Assembly: GCF_904848665.1 (NCBI RefSeq)
Contig: NZ_CAJHCQ010000008.1
Coordinates: forward strand, 124,001 to 188,000
Source: Paraburkholderia hiiakae
Lineage (GTDB): Bacteria; Pseudomonadota; Gammaproteobacteria; Burkholderiales; Burkholderiaceae
Reading direction: 5' to 3'
DNA length: 64,000 nucleotides
Shown here: in pieces, positions 41,448 to 51,000 of the stretch
How the letters are laid out: each line of letters starts with the position of its first letter
Position numbering within the stretch: the stretch's first letter is position 1
Translations under genes and position numbers: made by a program
Notes under the pieces: model-generated
What the model saw: only the letters and a program-made list of their open reading frames with translations
Database searches by the model: none
What the model was told of the DNA's origin: nothing

Positions 41448-43595
41448 ATGCGAGCCAAACTGACAGCCAAACATCCGCGCCCGACCACACCGGAACGCGC
41501 CCCCGTCCGCCGCGGCAGCACGACCGCGCGTAAGCCGGTGCGGCCGGCGGAGGTTCGGCCGACGGACGCTCGTCCGGCGTCGGCTGCGAAGCCATCGGCG
41601 GGAAAGCCTGCGCGCACCTCCGCCGACCGCACTACGCCTCGCGCCGGCGATACGCGCCCGGCACGGCCAGCCATGGCGCGTGAGCGCGACGGTTCGAGCC
41701 GTCCAGCGCGACCTGCTCGCGAAGGCGGCTTCGGCGACGAGCGCCGCCCCGCCCGTCGCTCCGGCGATGAGGCGCGTGGATTGGCTCGCGGCCGTGACGA
41801 AAGCGGCGAGCGTCGCTTCGCGCCCCGCCCTCAAGGCGACGATCGCCGTCCACCGCGTGGTCGTGACGAAGGGGGTGCACGTCCCTTCGCGCGCCGTGCC
41901 GAAGGTGATGACCGCCGCCCGCCGCGTAGCCGCGAAGAGGGTGGTGCACGTCCTTTTGCGCGGCGCACCGAAAGTGATGACCGTCGCCCGCCTCGCAGCC
42001 GTGAGGAAGGTGGCGAGCGTCGCTTCGAGCGACGCACCGAAGGCGACGATCGCCGGCCGCCGCGCAGCCGCGAAGAAGGGGGTGCACGACCCTACGCGCG
42101 TCGCGCCGAAGGTGATGACCGTCGCCCGCCTCGCAGCCGTGAGGAAGGTGGCGAACGTCGCTTCGAGCGACGCACCGAAGGTGACGATCGTCGCCCGCCG
42201 CGCAGCCGCGAAGAAGGTGGTGCACGTCCATTCGCCCGCCGCACCGAAGGTGATGACCGTCGCCCGCCGCGTGGTCGTGAGGAAGGTGGTCCACGTCCAT
42301 TCGCCCGCCGCGCCGAAGGTGATGACCGCCGCCCGCCTCGCAGCCGTGAGGAAGGTGGCGAGCGTCGCTTCGAACGACGCACCGAAGGCGACGATCGCCG
42401 CCCGCCGCGCAGCCGCGAAGAAGGGGGTGCACGTCCCTTCGCGCGTCGCGCCGAAGGTGATGACCGTCGGCCGCCTCGCAGCCGTGAGGAAGGTGGCGAG
42501 CGTCGCTTCGAACGACGCACCGAAGGCGATAACCGTCGCCCCCCGCGCAGTGGCGCAGAAGGCAGCGAGGGACGCTTCGCCCGCCGCACGGATAGTGACG
42601 ACCGCCGCCCCGCACGCGAGCGCGACGAGGGAACGGAGCGTCGTTTCGCTCGCCCGGTGAAATCCACCTCGCGCGATGACCGTGAAAGCGCCGCGCCGCG
42701 CGCACGCCGCAGTGCCGAAGAAAGCGGTGGCGCCCACAAGACGGCCCGCCCCGCCAAATCGGCCGAGAAGCCCCCGCGGCGTACCGCCGACGCCGAATCC
42801 GCACCGCGCCGCACACCGCGCGAGGAAGTCGACGGCGAGAACACCCTGCGCCTGTCCAAGCGCATGTCCGAGCTGGGCCTGTGCTCGCGCCGTGAAGCCG
42901 ACGAGTGGATCGAAAAAGGCTGGGTCTATGTGGACGGTGAAGTCGTCGACACGCTCGGCGCGAAGGTCACACCGAATCAGCGCATCGAGGTCGATCCGGC
43001 CGCGCTCGCCGCGCAGGCGCGCCAGGTGACGATCCTGCTACACAAGCCCGTGGGCTATGTGTCGGGCCAGGCCGAGGACGGCTACGAGCCCGCCGCCGTG
43101 CTCATCACCGGCGAGAATCATTGGGACGGCGACCATTCGGGGATCCGTTTTTCGGCCACGCATCTGCGCACGCTCGCGCCGGCTGGCCGGCTCGACATCG
43201 ACTCGACCGGCCTGCTCGTGCTGACCCAGGACGGCCGCGTGGCCAAGCAGTTGATCGGCGAGAGCTCGGACATCGACAAGGAATACCTCGTCCGCGTCAC
43301 CTACAACGATATCGAGACCGAAATCGATCAGCACTTCCCGGCCGAGTTGCTCGCGCAACTGCGCCACGGCCTGTCGCTCGACGACGTGCCGCTCAAGCCC
43401 GCGCAGGTGAGCTGGCAAAACGGCGAGCAGTTGCGTTTCGTGCTGCGCGAAGGCAAGAAGCGCCAGATCCGCCGCATGTGCGAACTGGTCGGCCTCAAGG
43501 TCGTGGGCCTCAAGCGCGTGCGCATGGGCCGCGTGCTGCTCGGCGCGCTGCCGCAAGGCCAATGGCGTTATCTGGCCGCTGACGAAGCGTTCTAA
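41448..43595 (+). CDS. 23S rRNA pseudouridine synthase, RluB/RluE/RluF group, with repeat-rich N-terminus
   Basis: A 715-residue protein. The C-terminal 250 residues are a normal enzyme: S4 RNA-binding domain (RLSKRMSELGLCSRREADEWIEKG, from about 468), then the synthase domain with catalytic Asp583 in GRLDIDSTGLL and the RluF-like KKRQIRRMCELVGLKVVGLKRVRMG. The first 465 residues are an Arg/Glu/Gly/Pro-rich, surely disordered extension. It holds 12 copies of a 23-residue unit (residues 130-405). The usual enzyme is about 230-300 residues, so this extension is exceptional. The ATG at 41448 was chosen; a GTG at 41418 overlaps the glnD stop. Confidence 0.88.
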   Translation: MRAKLTAKHPRPTTPERAPVRRGSTTARKPVRPAEVRPTDARPASAAKPSAGKPARTSADRTTPRAGDTRPARPAMARERDGSSRPARPAREGGFGDERRPARRSGDEARGLARGRDESGERRFAPRPQGDDRRPPRGRDEGGARPFARRAEGDDRRPPRSREEGGARPFARRTESDDRRPPRSREEGGERRFERRTEGDDRRPPRSREEGGARPYARRAEGDDRRPPRSREEGGERRFERRTEGDDRRPPRSREEGGARPFARRTEGDDRRPPRGREEGGPRPFARRAEGDDRRPPRSREEGGERRFERRTEGDDRRPPRSREEGGARPFARRAEGDDRRPPRSREEGGERRFERRTEGDNRRPPRSGAEGSEGRFARRTDSDDRRPARERDEGTERRFARPVKSTSRDDRESAAPRARRSAEESGGAHKTARPAKSAEKPPRRTADAESAPRRTPREEVDGENTLRLSKRMSELGLCSRREADEWIEKGWVYVDGEVVDTLGAKVTPNQRIEVDPAALAAQARQVTILLHKPVGYVSGQAEDGYEPAAVLITGENHWDGDHSGIRFSATHLRTLAPAGRLDIDSTGLLVLTQDGRVAKQLIGESSDIDKEYLVRVTYNDIETEIDQHFPAELLAQLRHGLSLDDVPLKPAQVSWQNGEQLRFVLREGKKRQIRRMCELVGLKVVGLKRVRMGRVLLGALPQGQWRYLAADEAF
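41835..42662 (+). repeat. Twelve in-frame 69-bp tandem repeats
   Basis: Twelve contiguous 69-bp units encode GDDRRPPRSREEGG plus a variable nine-residue end that is either ARPFARRxE or ERRFERRTE. The two end types alternate from unit 3 to unit 10, giving a 138-bp super-period. The last two units are diverged (GDNRRPPRSGAEGS, SDDRRPARERDEGT). There are no spacers, so this is not a CRISPR array. Confidence 0.93.
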
Positions 43596-43624
43596 CGCCG
43601 CAGCAGCGCCAAACGCCGCGTTGC

Positions 43625-43660
43625 ATGAAAAACGGGAGCCATCTGGCTCCCGTTTTTCAT
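43625..43660 (+). terminator. Bidirectional terminator between the pseudouridine synthase gene and def
   Basis: A perfect 16-bp stem (43625-43640 with 43645-43660), loop ATCT, GC core ACGGGAGCC and A/T ends that give a T-run on either strand. It separates two convergent genes. Confidence 0.92.
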
Positions 43661-43673
43661 GCTGCTTTGATCT

Positions 43674-44207
43674 TCAGTCGTCGCTGTTCGGGTCGAGTTC
43701 CGGAAACAGAACCTCGGTAAAGCCGAACTTCGAGAAGTCGGTAATGCGCATGGGGTACAGCTTGCCGATCAGGTGGTCGCATTCGTGCTGGACAACCCGT
43801 GCGTGAAAGCCCTCCGCCACACGCTCGATGGGCGTGCCGTACTGATCGAAGCCGTCATAGCGGATCATCGAATAGCGGCTCACGGCGCCACGCATGCCCG
43901 GCACCGAAAGACAACCCTCCCAGCCCTCTTCCATGTCGTGTGACAGAGGATGGATGACCGGGTTGATGAGCACGGTTTGCGGCACAGCCGGCGCTTCGGG
44001 ATAGCGCTCGTTCTGCTCGAAACCGAAGATCACCACCTGCAAGTCGACGCCGATCTGCGGGGCGGCCAAGCCCGCGCCGTTCGCCGCGTGCATGGTGTCG
44101 AACATATCGGCTATGAGTTCGTGCAGTTCGGGCGTATCGAAGTGATCGACGGGCCTGGCAATGCTGAGCAGGCGCGGATCGCCCATTCTGAGAATTTCGC
44201 GAATCAT
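43674..44207 (-). CDS. def: Peptide deformylase
   Basis: A 177-residue metalloenzyme removing the N-formyl group from nascent chains. The three motifs are GAGLAAPQIG (residues 43-52), EGCLSVPG with the metal Cys, and QHECDHLIG with the two metal His and catalytic Glu. The ATG at 44207 overlaps the ligA stop by 4 nt. A second set of translation genes such as fmt is not adjacent, so this is probably a paralogue or a stand-alone copy in the ligA transcript. Confidence 0.95.
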   Translation of the reverse strand: MIREILRMGDPRLLSIARPVDHFDTPELHELIADMFDTMHAANGAGLAAPQIGVDLQVVIFGFEQNERYPEAPAVPQTVLINPVIHPLSHDMEEGWEGCLSVPGMRGAVSRYSMIRYDGFDQYGTPIERVAEGFHARVVQHECDHLIGKLYPMRITDFSKFGFTEVLFPELDPNSDD

Positions 44208-46273
44208 GTCGTTTGCCCCTCCAGGAGCTTGCGCATTCCTTCTTCGTCGAGCACCGGCACACCGAGTTCCTCGGCTTTTGCGAGCTTGCTGCCCGCATCG
44301 GCGCCCGCCACCACATAATCGGTCTTCTTCGAGACCGAGCCGGCCACCTTCGCGCCGGCCGCCTCCAGCATCTCCTTCGCCTCGTCGCGCGAGAGCGTGG
44401 GCAGCGTGCCCGTGAGCACCACCGTCTTGCCGGCCAGCACGCCCACCGGCGCCTTCGGCGCGGGCGGACCTTCCGCCCATGTTACTTTGCCCGGCGCGCG
44501 CAGTTGCTCGATTACCGTGCGGTTATGCTCTTCCGCAAAAAATTCGTGAATTGCGAGCGCGACGATGGGACCCACATCGTTCACTTCGAGCAGTTCTTCG
44601 ACCGACGCGCTCATGATCGGATCGAGCGAGCCGAAATGTTTGGCGAGATCCTTGGCCGTCGACTCGCCCACGTGCCGAATGCCGAGAGCGTAGATGAAGC
44701 GCGCAAGCGACGTGGATTTGGCCTTTTCGAGCGAGTCGAGCAGGTTTTGCGCCGATTTGTCGGCCATGCGATCGAGCTGCGCAAGCGCGCCGAAGCCGAG
44801 ACTGAAAAGATCGGCGGGCGTGCGCACGAGGTTCTGGTCGACCAGCTGGTCGATGATCTTCTCGCCCAGTCCGTCGATATCGAGCGCACGGCGCTGGGCG
44901 AAGTGCCAGAGCGCCTGTTTGCGTTGCGCCGGACAGAAGAGACCGCCCGTGCAGCGAGCGATCGCCTCGTCGGGCAGACGCTCGATGCGCGATCCACAGA
45001 CCGGACATTCGGTCGGCATCACGAACTCGTGGGCGTCGGCCGGACGGCGGTCCATGAGCGCACTGACCACCTCGGGAATTACGTCGCCGGCGCGCCGCAC
45101 AATCACCGTATCGCCGATGCGGATGTCCTTGCGGCGCACTTCGTCTTCGTTGTGGAGCGTGGCATTGGTCACCGTCGCGCCGCCGACGAACACCGGTTCG
45201 AGCCGCGCAACCGGCGTAATCGCGCCTGTACGGCCCACCTGTACGTCGATGGCCAGCAGCTTCGTCAGTGCTTCCTGGGCCGGAAACTTGTGCGCGAGCG
45301 CGAAACGCGGCGCGCGCGAAACGAAGCCGAGCGCGTCCTGCTCTTCGCGGCGGTTCACCTTGTAAACCACGCCGTCGATGTCGTACGGCAGGCCATCGCG
45401 CTTCTCGCCAACGGTGCGGAAGAATTCGAGCAGACCTTGCGCGCCCTTCACGACCGCACGCTCGGAATTGACCGGCAAGCCCATTTCCGCGTACCAGTCG
45501 AGCAGTTCGCTATGGGTGGCCGGCATCGGCTCGCCCTCGAGCACACCAATGCCGTAAGCGAAAAACGAGAGCGGCCGCTGCGCGGTGATCTTCGGATCGA
45601 GCTGACGCAGGCTGCCCGCCGCCGCGTTGCGCGGGTTCGCAAATTCCTTGTGACCGGCGTCGCGCTGACGCTGGTTCATGCGCTCGAAGTCGCGGCGGAA
45701 CATCAGCACCTCGCCGCGCACGTCGAGCACCTTCGGCACGCGCTTGCCCTTCAGGCGCAGTGGCAGCGAGCGGATCGTGCGCACGTTCTCCGTGACGTTT
45801 TCGCCGGTCGCGCCGTCGCCGCGCGTTGACGCCTGGACAAACACGCCGTCGACATAGCGCAGCGAGATGGCGAGGCCGTCGAACTTGAGTTCAGCAGCAT
45901 ATTCGACCGCGCCGACTTCGGCGCCCGCGATCTTGCCGAGCGCATCGGCCACGCGCTTGTCGAACGCAACGATATCCTCGTCGGCAAAGCCGTTGTTGAG
46001 CGAAAGCATCGGCACGTCGTGCACCACGGGCTCGAAGCCCCCGGCGACCTCTCCGCCCACGCGCTGAGTGGGCGAATCGGGCGTGATGAGATCGGGATGC
46101 GCGGCCTCGATCTGCTGAAGTTCGCCGAACAGCTTGTCGTATTCCGCGTCGGGCAGCTCCGGCTGGTCGAGCACGTAGTAGGCGTGATTGGCACGCTCGA
46201 GTTCGGCGCGCAACCACACCGCGCGCTGCGCAGCGGTGGCTTCTTCGGGAGGACGGGCGGGGGTACGGACCAT
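44204..46273 (-). CDS. ligA: NAD-dependent DNA ligase
   Basis: A 689-residue replicative ligase. The adenylation domain has nucleophile Lys130 in AAELKFDGLAI and later LAHKFPAQE. The OB fold follows. Four Cys of the zinc finger are in CPVCGSRIERLPDEAIARC and then GGLFCPAQ. Then come helix-hairpin-helix repeats and a C-terminal BRCT domain (VGVLAGKTVVLTGTLPTLSRDEAKEMLEAAGAKV). Length is typical. It is downstream of zipA but separated by a strong terminator, and coupled to def. Confidence 0.98.
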   Translation of the reverse strand: MVRTPARPPEEATAAQRAVWLRAELERANHAYYVLDQPELPDAEYDKLFGELQQIEAAHPDLITPDSPTQRVGGEVAGGFEPVVHDVPMLSLNNGFADEDIVAFDKRVADALGKIAGAEVGAVEYAAELKFDGLAISLRYVDGVFVQASTRGDGATGENVTENVRTIRSLPLRLKGKRVPKVLDVRGEVLMFRRDFERMNQRQRDAGHKEFANPRNAAAGSLRQLDPKITAQRPLSFFAYGIGVLEGEPMPATHSELLDWYAEMGLPVNSERAVVKGAQGLLEFFRTVGEKRDGLPYDIDGVVYKVNRREEQDALGFVSRAPRFALAHKFPAQEALTKLLAIDVQVGRTGAITPVARLEPVFVGGATVTNATLHNEDEVRRKDIRIGDTVIVRRAGDVIPEVVSALMDRRPADAHEFVMPTECPVCGSRIERLPDEAIARCTGGLFCPAQRKQALWHFAQRRALDIDGLGEKIIDQLVDQNLVRTPADLFSLGFGALAQLDRMADKSAQNLLDSLEKAKSTSLARFIYALGIRHVGESTAKDLAKHFGSLDPIMSASVEELLEVNDVGPIVALAIHEFFAEEHNRTVIEQLRAPGKVTWAEGPPAPKAPVGVLAGKTVVLTGTLPTLSRDEAKEMLEAAGAKVAGSVSKKTDYVVAGADAGSKLAKAEELGVPVLDEEGMRKLLEGQTT

Positions 46274-46624
46274 GCCTTGGGCGACTCGCTGTTGGAAGTG
46301 ATTTCGGACGTCAGATTATCTCAGGAAGCGGCGCGTGTCGCATCGGCTGAACGGCCAACTTCGGGCCATCTTCGTGCGCCGCCGAACGGCCCTCCCAAGG
46401 TCCTGGCCGAATGGCTAACGCTGCGTCCGTAGCATTGACGCCCGGGTGGTGCAATGCGAACTTGAATGCACCGCAACACGCGTGCCGGTAACGGCGATCA
46501 AACACCCATGACCGAACGCCTGGACCTGCGGGCGCCGACCGCGCCGTGCCGCCCGCGCACAAAAAAAGCGCGGCGCCCTTACGGCGCCGCGCCTTGTCTA
46601 TTGGCGGGTGGCAGGCCTTCTGCG
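46274..46624. other. zipA-ligA intergenic region
   Basis: 351 nt containing the zipA terminator (46561-46592) and, presumably, the ligA promoter between it and 46274. I see no convincing -35/-10 pair and no supported gene. Confidence 0.5.
46561..46592 (-). terminator. Rho-independent terminator of zipA
   Basis: A perfect 10-bp GC stem (46568-46577 with 46583-46592), 5-nt loop and seven T on the minus strand (complement of 46561-46567), 32 nt after the zipA stop. Confidence 0.93.
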
Positions 46625-47905
46625 TTACTGGCTGAACAGTCGCCGAGTGGCCGGCGAGCCGGCCGGAATGCCGGCCTGCTCCAGCTTCGCGTAGAGCGTC
46701 ATGAGCTGCTTGTCGATCGACTGCAGCACGGACTCCGGCAGCGGCCGGCGCTGGTCGTCGACCACGCGCCCGCCAATGCGCTCGGCGAGCGACTTCGCGT
46801 AGTCGCACATGAGGCGGAAAGGCAGGATGTCTTCGTCGGCCACGGGCACGTCGAGGATCAGCGTAATCAACTCGCCGCCCTTGTACGTGAGGTCGTCGCG
46901 CAGGAAATTGGTGTCGCCGAACTGCAGCATGAACACGGGACTCTGCTTCGCGTCGAGCTTCACGAAGCGCGTGCCGTCGCGCGAAAGCAGGAGACCGTCC
47001 TGCGCGGCCACGGCCTGCACGTAGTTTGCCGACCACGGCGCGCCGTCCGACATCACGTTGATGGAAAGCTGCGCATCGCATTGCGCCGCGAAGCCGTCCA
47101 GTTCGCGCGCCATCGCGACCGTTTCCATCATGTCCGGAAACTCGGGCGCAGCGTCGAGCGCGTCGGCAAACTGCTGCACGCCGGTCACGAATTCCGAGAA
47201 CTCGAGTTCGTTGAGCGGACCGTTGCGGTTCGCGAGTTGCGCAGCTGCACGCAACTCCTCGTAGCGCACGCCGCTTTGCAGCAGTTCCCAGCCATCGCCC
47301 CCTTCGGGTTTGCCTTCGATGTGCACCGGCTTGCTGCCCGCACGGCGCAACCGCTGCGCAAACGGAATCACCCGCTCGCCCGCTACCGTTGCGCCGAGCC
47401 GAATCGGCACGATGCAGTCGATGCGCCGGTCGACTACGGCCGGCGGCGCCGAAGAGATCGTCGTGGCGGCCGGCATGACCGGCTCGATACGCTCGGCTTC
47501 GTCGTCGTCCTTCGCGGATTCCGGGGCAACCGCGCTTGCGGCCGGAGTGCTCTCGCCGCGCTCCTGCGTAGCCGCTTCGTCCTCCGGAAAGCCGTTAGGT
47601 GTCGTTGTTTCCGCCTGGATGTCGGCCGGCGTGTCGAGTGGCGCCACGGTCCCGAAACCCGGCTCCACGCGCTCGGCTTCCGAGCCGGCCGCAAGCGAAG
47701 GCTCACGGCGCGACGGTGCGTGCGCCGGTTCGATGAACGGGCTTTGCTCCTGGAACTCGTCGCGCTGCGGCGCCTCGACTGCCTCTTCCGGCATTGGGCG
47801 CGGCATGCGCCGGCGCACCCTCGCCCCTTGCCACGCGTTGTACACCACCACGCCCCCGACTACCACGGCGCCCGCGCCGATCAACCCGAGAGTCAACTCG
47901 TCCAT
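46625..47905 (-). CDS. zipA: Cell division protein ZipA-like
   Basis: A 426-residue protein: an N-terminal membrane anchor (LTLGLIGAGAVVVGGVVVYNA, about residues 4-24), a basic turn (RVRRRMPRP), a long acidic and Pro/Ala-rich linker, and a C-terminal ZipA-like FtsZ-binding domain (about 290-420, with SPVFMLQFGDTNFLRDDLTYKGG and LITLILDVPVADE). It would tether FtsZ to the inner membrane. Sequence identity to enterobacterial ZipA looks low; placement between smc and ligA supports the name. The ATG at 47905 gives a start directly before the anchor. Confidence 0.87.
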   Translation of the reverse strand: MDELTLGLIGAGAVVVGGVVVYNAWQGARVRRRMPRPMPEEAVEAPQRDEFQEQSPFIEPAHAPSRREPSLAAGSEAERVEPGFGTVAPLDTPADIQAETTTPNGFPEDEAATQERGESTPAASAVAPESAKDDDEAERIEPVMPAATTISSAPPAVVDRRIDCIVPIRLGATVAGERVIPFAQRLRRAGSKPVHIEGKPEGGDGWELLQSGVRYEELRAAAQLANRNGPLNELEFSEFVTGVQQFADALDAAPEFPDMMETVAMARELDGFAAQCDAQLSINVMSDGAPWSANYVQAVAAQDGLLLSRDGTRFVKLDAKQSPVFMLQFGDTNFLRDDLTYKGGELITLILDVPVADEDILPFRLMCDYAKSLAERIGGRVVDDQRRPLPESVLQSIDKQLMTLYAKLEQAGIPAGSPATRRLFSQ

Positions 47906-48049
47906 GCATGCTCCATCAGCAATTCTTATTCGACGGCGCGCGCATTGTGCGCGCCGTTTCTCTGGCAAGCGCATTGCGCGCGGCGGCTGCCTTGACGTCG
48001 GCGCCGCCGGCAACGCAACGCGCGCCGCCCGTTAGACCGTATAAATCGA

Positions 48050-51000
48050 TTAGACCGTATTCTGGGCGAAACCCGCCGCCGTTTCCATGTCGACCGCGAC
48101 GATGCGCGAAACGCCCTGCTCCTGCATCGTCACGCCAATGAGCTGCTGCGCCATCTCCATGGCGATCTTGTTGTGCGAAATGAACAGGAACTGTGTTTTG
48201 TCCGACATCGCGCGAACAAGGTTCGCGAATCGCTCGGTGTTCGCGTCGTCGAGCGGCGCGTCCACTTCGTCGAGCAGACAGAACGGCGCCGGGTTGAGCT
48301 GGAACATCGCGAACACGAGGGCCGTGGCCGTGAGCGCTTTCTCGCCGCCCGAAAGCAGGTGGATCGTCGAATTCTTCTTGCCGGGCGGCTGCGCCATCAC
48401 TTGCACGCCCGCGTCGAGAATTTCGTCGCCAGTCATGATGAGCTTCGCCTGGCCGCCACCGAAGAGGCGCGGGAACAGCTCGCCGAAATGACGGTTCACT
48501 TCGTCGAAAGTGCCCTGAAGCAGCGTGCGCGTTTCCTGGTCGATCTTGCGGATCGCGTCTTCGAGCGTCTCGATCGCACTCGTGAGGTCGGTGGACTGGG
48601 CGTCGAGGAAGGTCTTGCGCTCCTTCGCCGCGGCCAACTCGTCGAGTGCCGCCATATTGACGGGCCCGAGCGCGGCGATCGCGTTATTGATGCGTGTGAC
48701 TTCGCCTTGCAGGTACGACGGCTTCATATCAGCCGTGAGCTTTTCCTGCAGCGCGGCCTCGTCTACGCCAGCCGCCTGAAGCTGCTCGACAAACTGCTCG
48801 CCATTCAGGCGGGCCGCCTGTTCCTTCAACTGAAGCTCGGTGATACGGTCGCGCAGCGGCTGCAGCGCGCGTTCAGCGGCAAGGCGCGTTTCGTCGGCGG
48901 CACGCAGCTTCGCGGTCAAGTCGTCGAGTTCGGCGCGCGCAGCGCGCAGCGTGTCTTCCTTCTGCGCACGGATTTCCAGCGCGTCCTGCAGGCCCGTGTG
49001 CGCGGTCTGCTCGTTGATCGTTTCCAGCTCGGCGCGCGCGTCTTCGAGCGAGGCGGCCACGCGTTCGCTCTGATCGTGCGCGACCTGAATGTTGCGCCTC
49101 AGCTCTTCGATGCGGTTCGCCATGTTGCGCGCCGCAAAGCGCGCGTCTGCGGCCGCGCGTTCGAGATCGCGCGCCTGGTTGCGCGCCGCGCCGAGTTCCT
49201 CGTCGAGCGCTTCGAACGCGAGTTGGTTGTCCTCGAAGCGAGCTTGCAGTTCGGCGAGTTCGGCGTCGTGGCGTTCGAAGTTCGCTTCCGACTCCGCCCG
49301 CAGCGCGCGCTGCTCTTCGATCTGTGTACGAATCTCGTCCAGTTCTTCACGGATCTGCGTGCTGCGCGCCGTGTAGCGCTCATGCGCCTGCGTGAGCTTC
49401 AGCACATCCATCTGCAGTGCGTGCACGCGCTGGGTCGCGCGCTCGGCTTGCTGGCGCACGTCCGTGAGTACCTGCGCGGCCTGCGTATGCGCGGCTTCCG
49501 CGCGCACGACAGCGGTGCGCGCCTCATCGGCGAGCAATGCTTGAGCACGCACCTGGCGCTCGAGATTCTCGATCTCCTGCTGACGCGCGAGCATGCCAGC
49601 CTGCTCGGTGTCGGCGGCGTACAGCTGCACGCCCACGCGCGTCACCACGTGACCGGCTTTTACGACGAACGCGCAGCTGCCTGGCAGCTGCGTGCGCTGG
49701 GCAAGCGCCTCGGCAAGATCGTTGGCAACGTAGGTCGAGCCAAGCCATTCGGTGAGCACCGCGCGCAAGCCCGCGTCGTCGATACGCACGAGCGAAAGCA
49801 GCGGCGTGAGGCCCGCGGGCGCGGCGCTTGCCTGACCCGCGACAGGCGGCGAATAGAACGCGAGCTTCGCAGGCGGTGCGTCGCTCGCGAATGCCTTCAC
49901 CCAGTCGAGGTTCGACACTTCGAGCGCGGCGAGCCGCTCACGCAGCACGGCTTCGAGCGCCGTCTCCCAGCCCGCTTCGACGTGCAGCTTCTTCCAGAGC
50001 CGCGGCAATGCGCCCAGTTCATGACGCTCGAGCCACGGCTGGATCTTGCCTTCCGTTTGCACGTTTTCCTGCAACTGCTTGAGTGCGGCGAGGCGGGCTT
50101 CGAACTGGTGGATCTGCGCGTTTTCAGCCTGCACGCGTTCATGCGCGGCACGGCGCTCCGCGTCGAGGCGCGGCACCGTTTCCTGCGCATCCGCGAGACG
50201 CGCCTGCGCCTCGTGAAGCACTTCCTCCTGCTCGGCCAGCTGCATGCGCAGCTCTTGGAGCTGGGCTTCGTCCGGCGCGTCGAGTCCGCCTTCCTCCGAC
50301 TTCAGCCGCTCATGGCGTTGCTGAAGCTGCTGGAGCATCTGGTCGGCGTTGCGCTGGTGCGCGGCTTCGAGCTTGATGGCCTGCTCGGTGCGCGCGATGC
50401 CCGCGCGCTCGTCGTTCAGTTGCGTCTGTGCGTCGCGCCAGCGGTTTTCGAGCGCGGGCAGCGCTTCCTGCTTTGCCGCCGCATCGTCCTCCGCGAGCGC
50501 CGCCTTTTCCTCGGCGATCGCCAGTTGCTCCTCGGCGTCTTCGATGTCGTCCTGCGCCTTCTGCGCCTGAACTTGCCACTGCTCGCGCTGCGCGGTGAGC
50601 GCGGCGATCTGCGCCTGCGCGCGGTTGCGCGACTCGACGATGAACTTGATCTCGGCTTCGAGACGGCTCACTTCGGCGTTCGCTTCATAGAGCGCGCCTT
50701 GCGCGCCCTGCATGGCGTCGCTTGCCGAGTAGTGGGTCACGCGCAGCGTTTCGAGCTGCGCTTCCACCTCGCGCAGCTGCGCGGTATGCCGCTCAAGGTC
50801 GATCTGCGCCTGCTCGATCGCGCGTTGCTGGCGTTGCTGTTCGCCCGCCGCCTCGTTCTTGCGCAAGAGCCACAGAAGGCGCTGCTTTTCCTCGCCTTCG
50901 GACTGCAGATCGCGGAATTTCGTGGCGACGACTGCCTGGCCCTCGAGCTTTTCGAGGTTGTTGGACAGTTCGCGCACGATGTCCTCGACGCGCGTGAGGT

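Noticed and set aside
41835..42662. CRISPR array
   Set aside because: The repeats are contiguous, have no unique spacers and are coding.
41382..42816. Long reverse-strand open frames (over 390 codons) opposite the 69-bp repeats
   Set aside because: The repeat is 69 bp, a multiple of three, so any frame open in one unit stays open through all. The plus-strand frame joins a clear S4/pseudouridine synthase domain; the reverse frames have no start context or family match.
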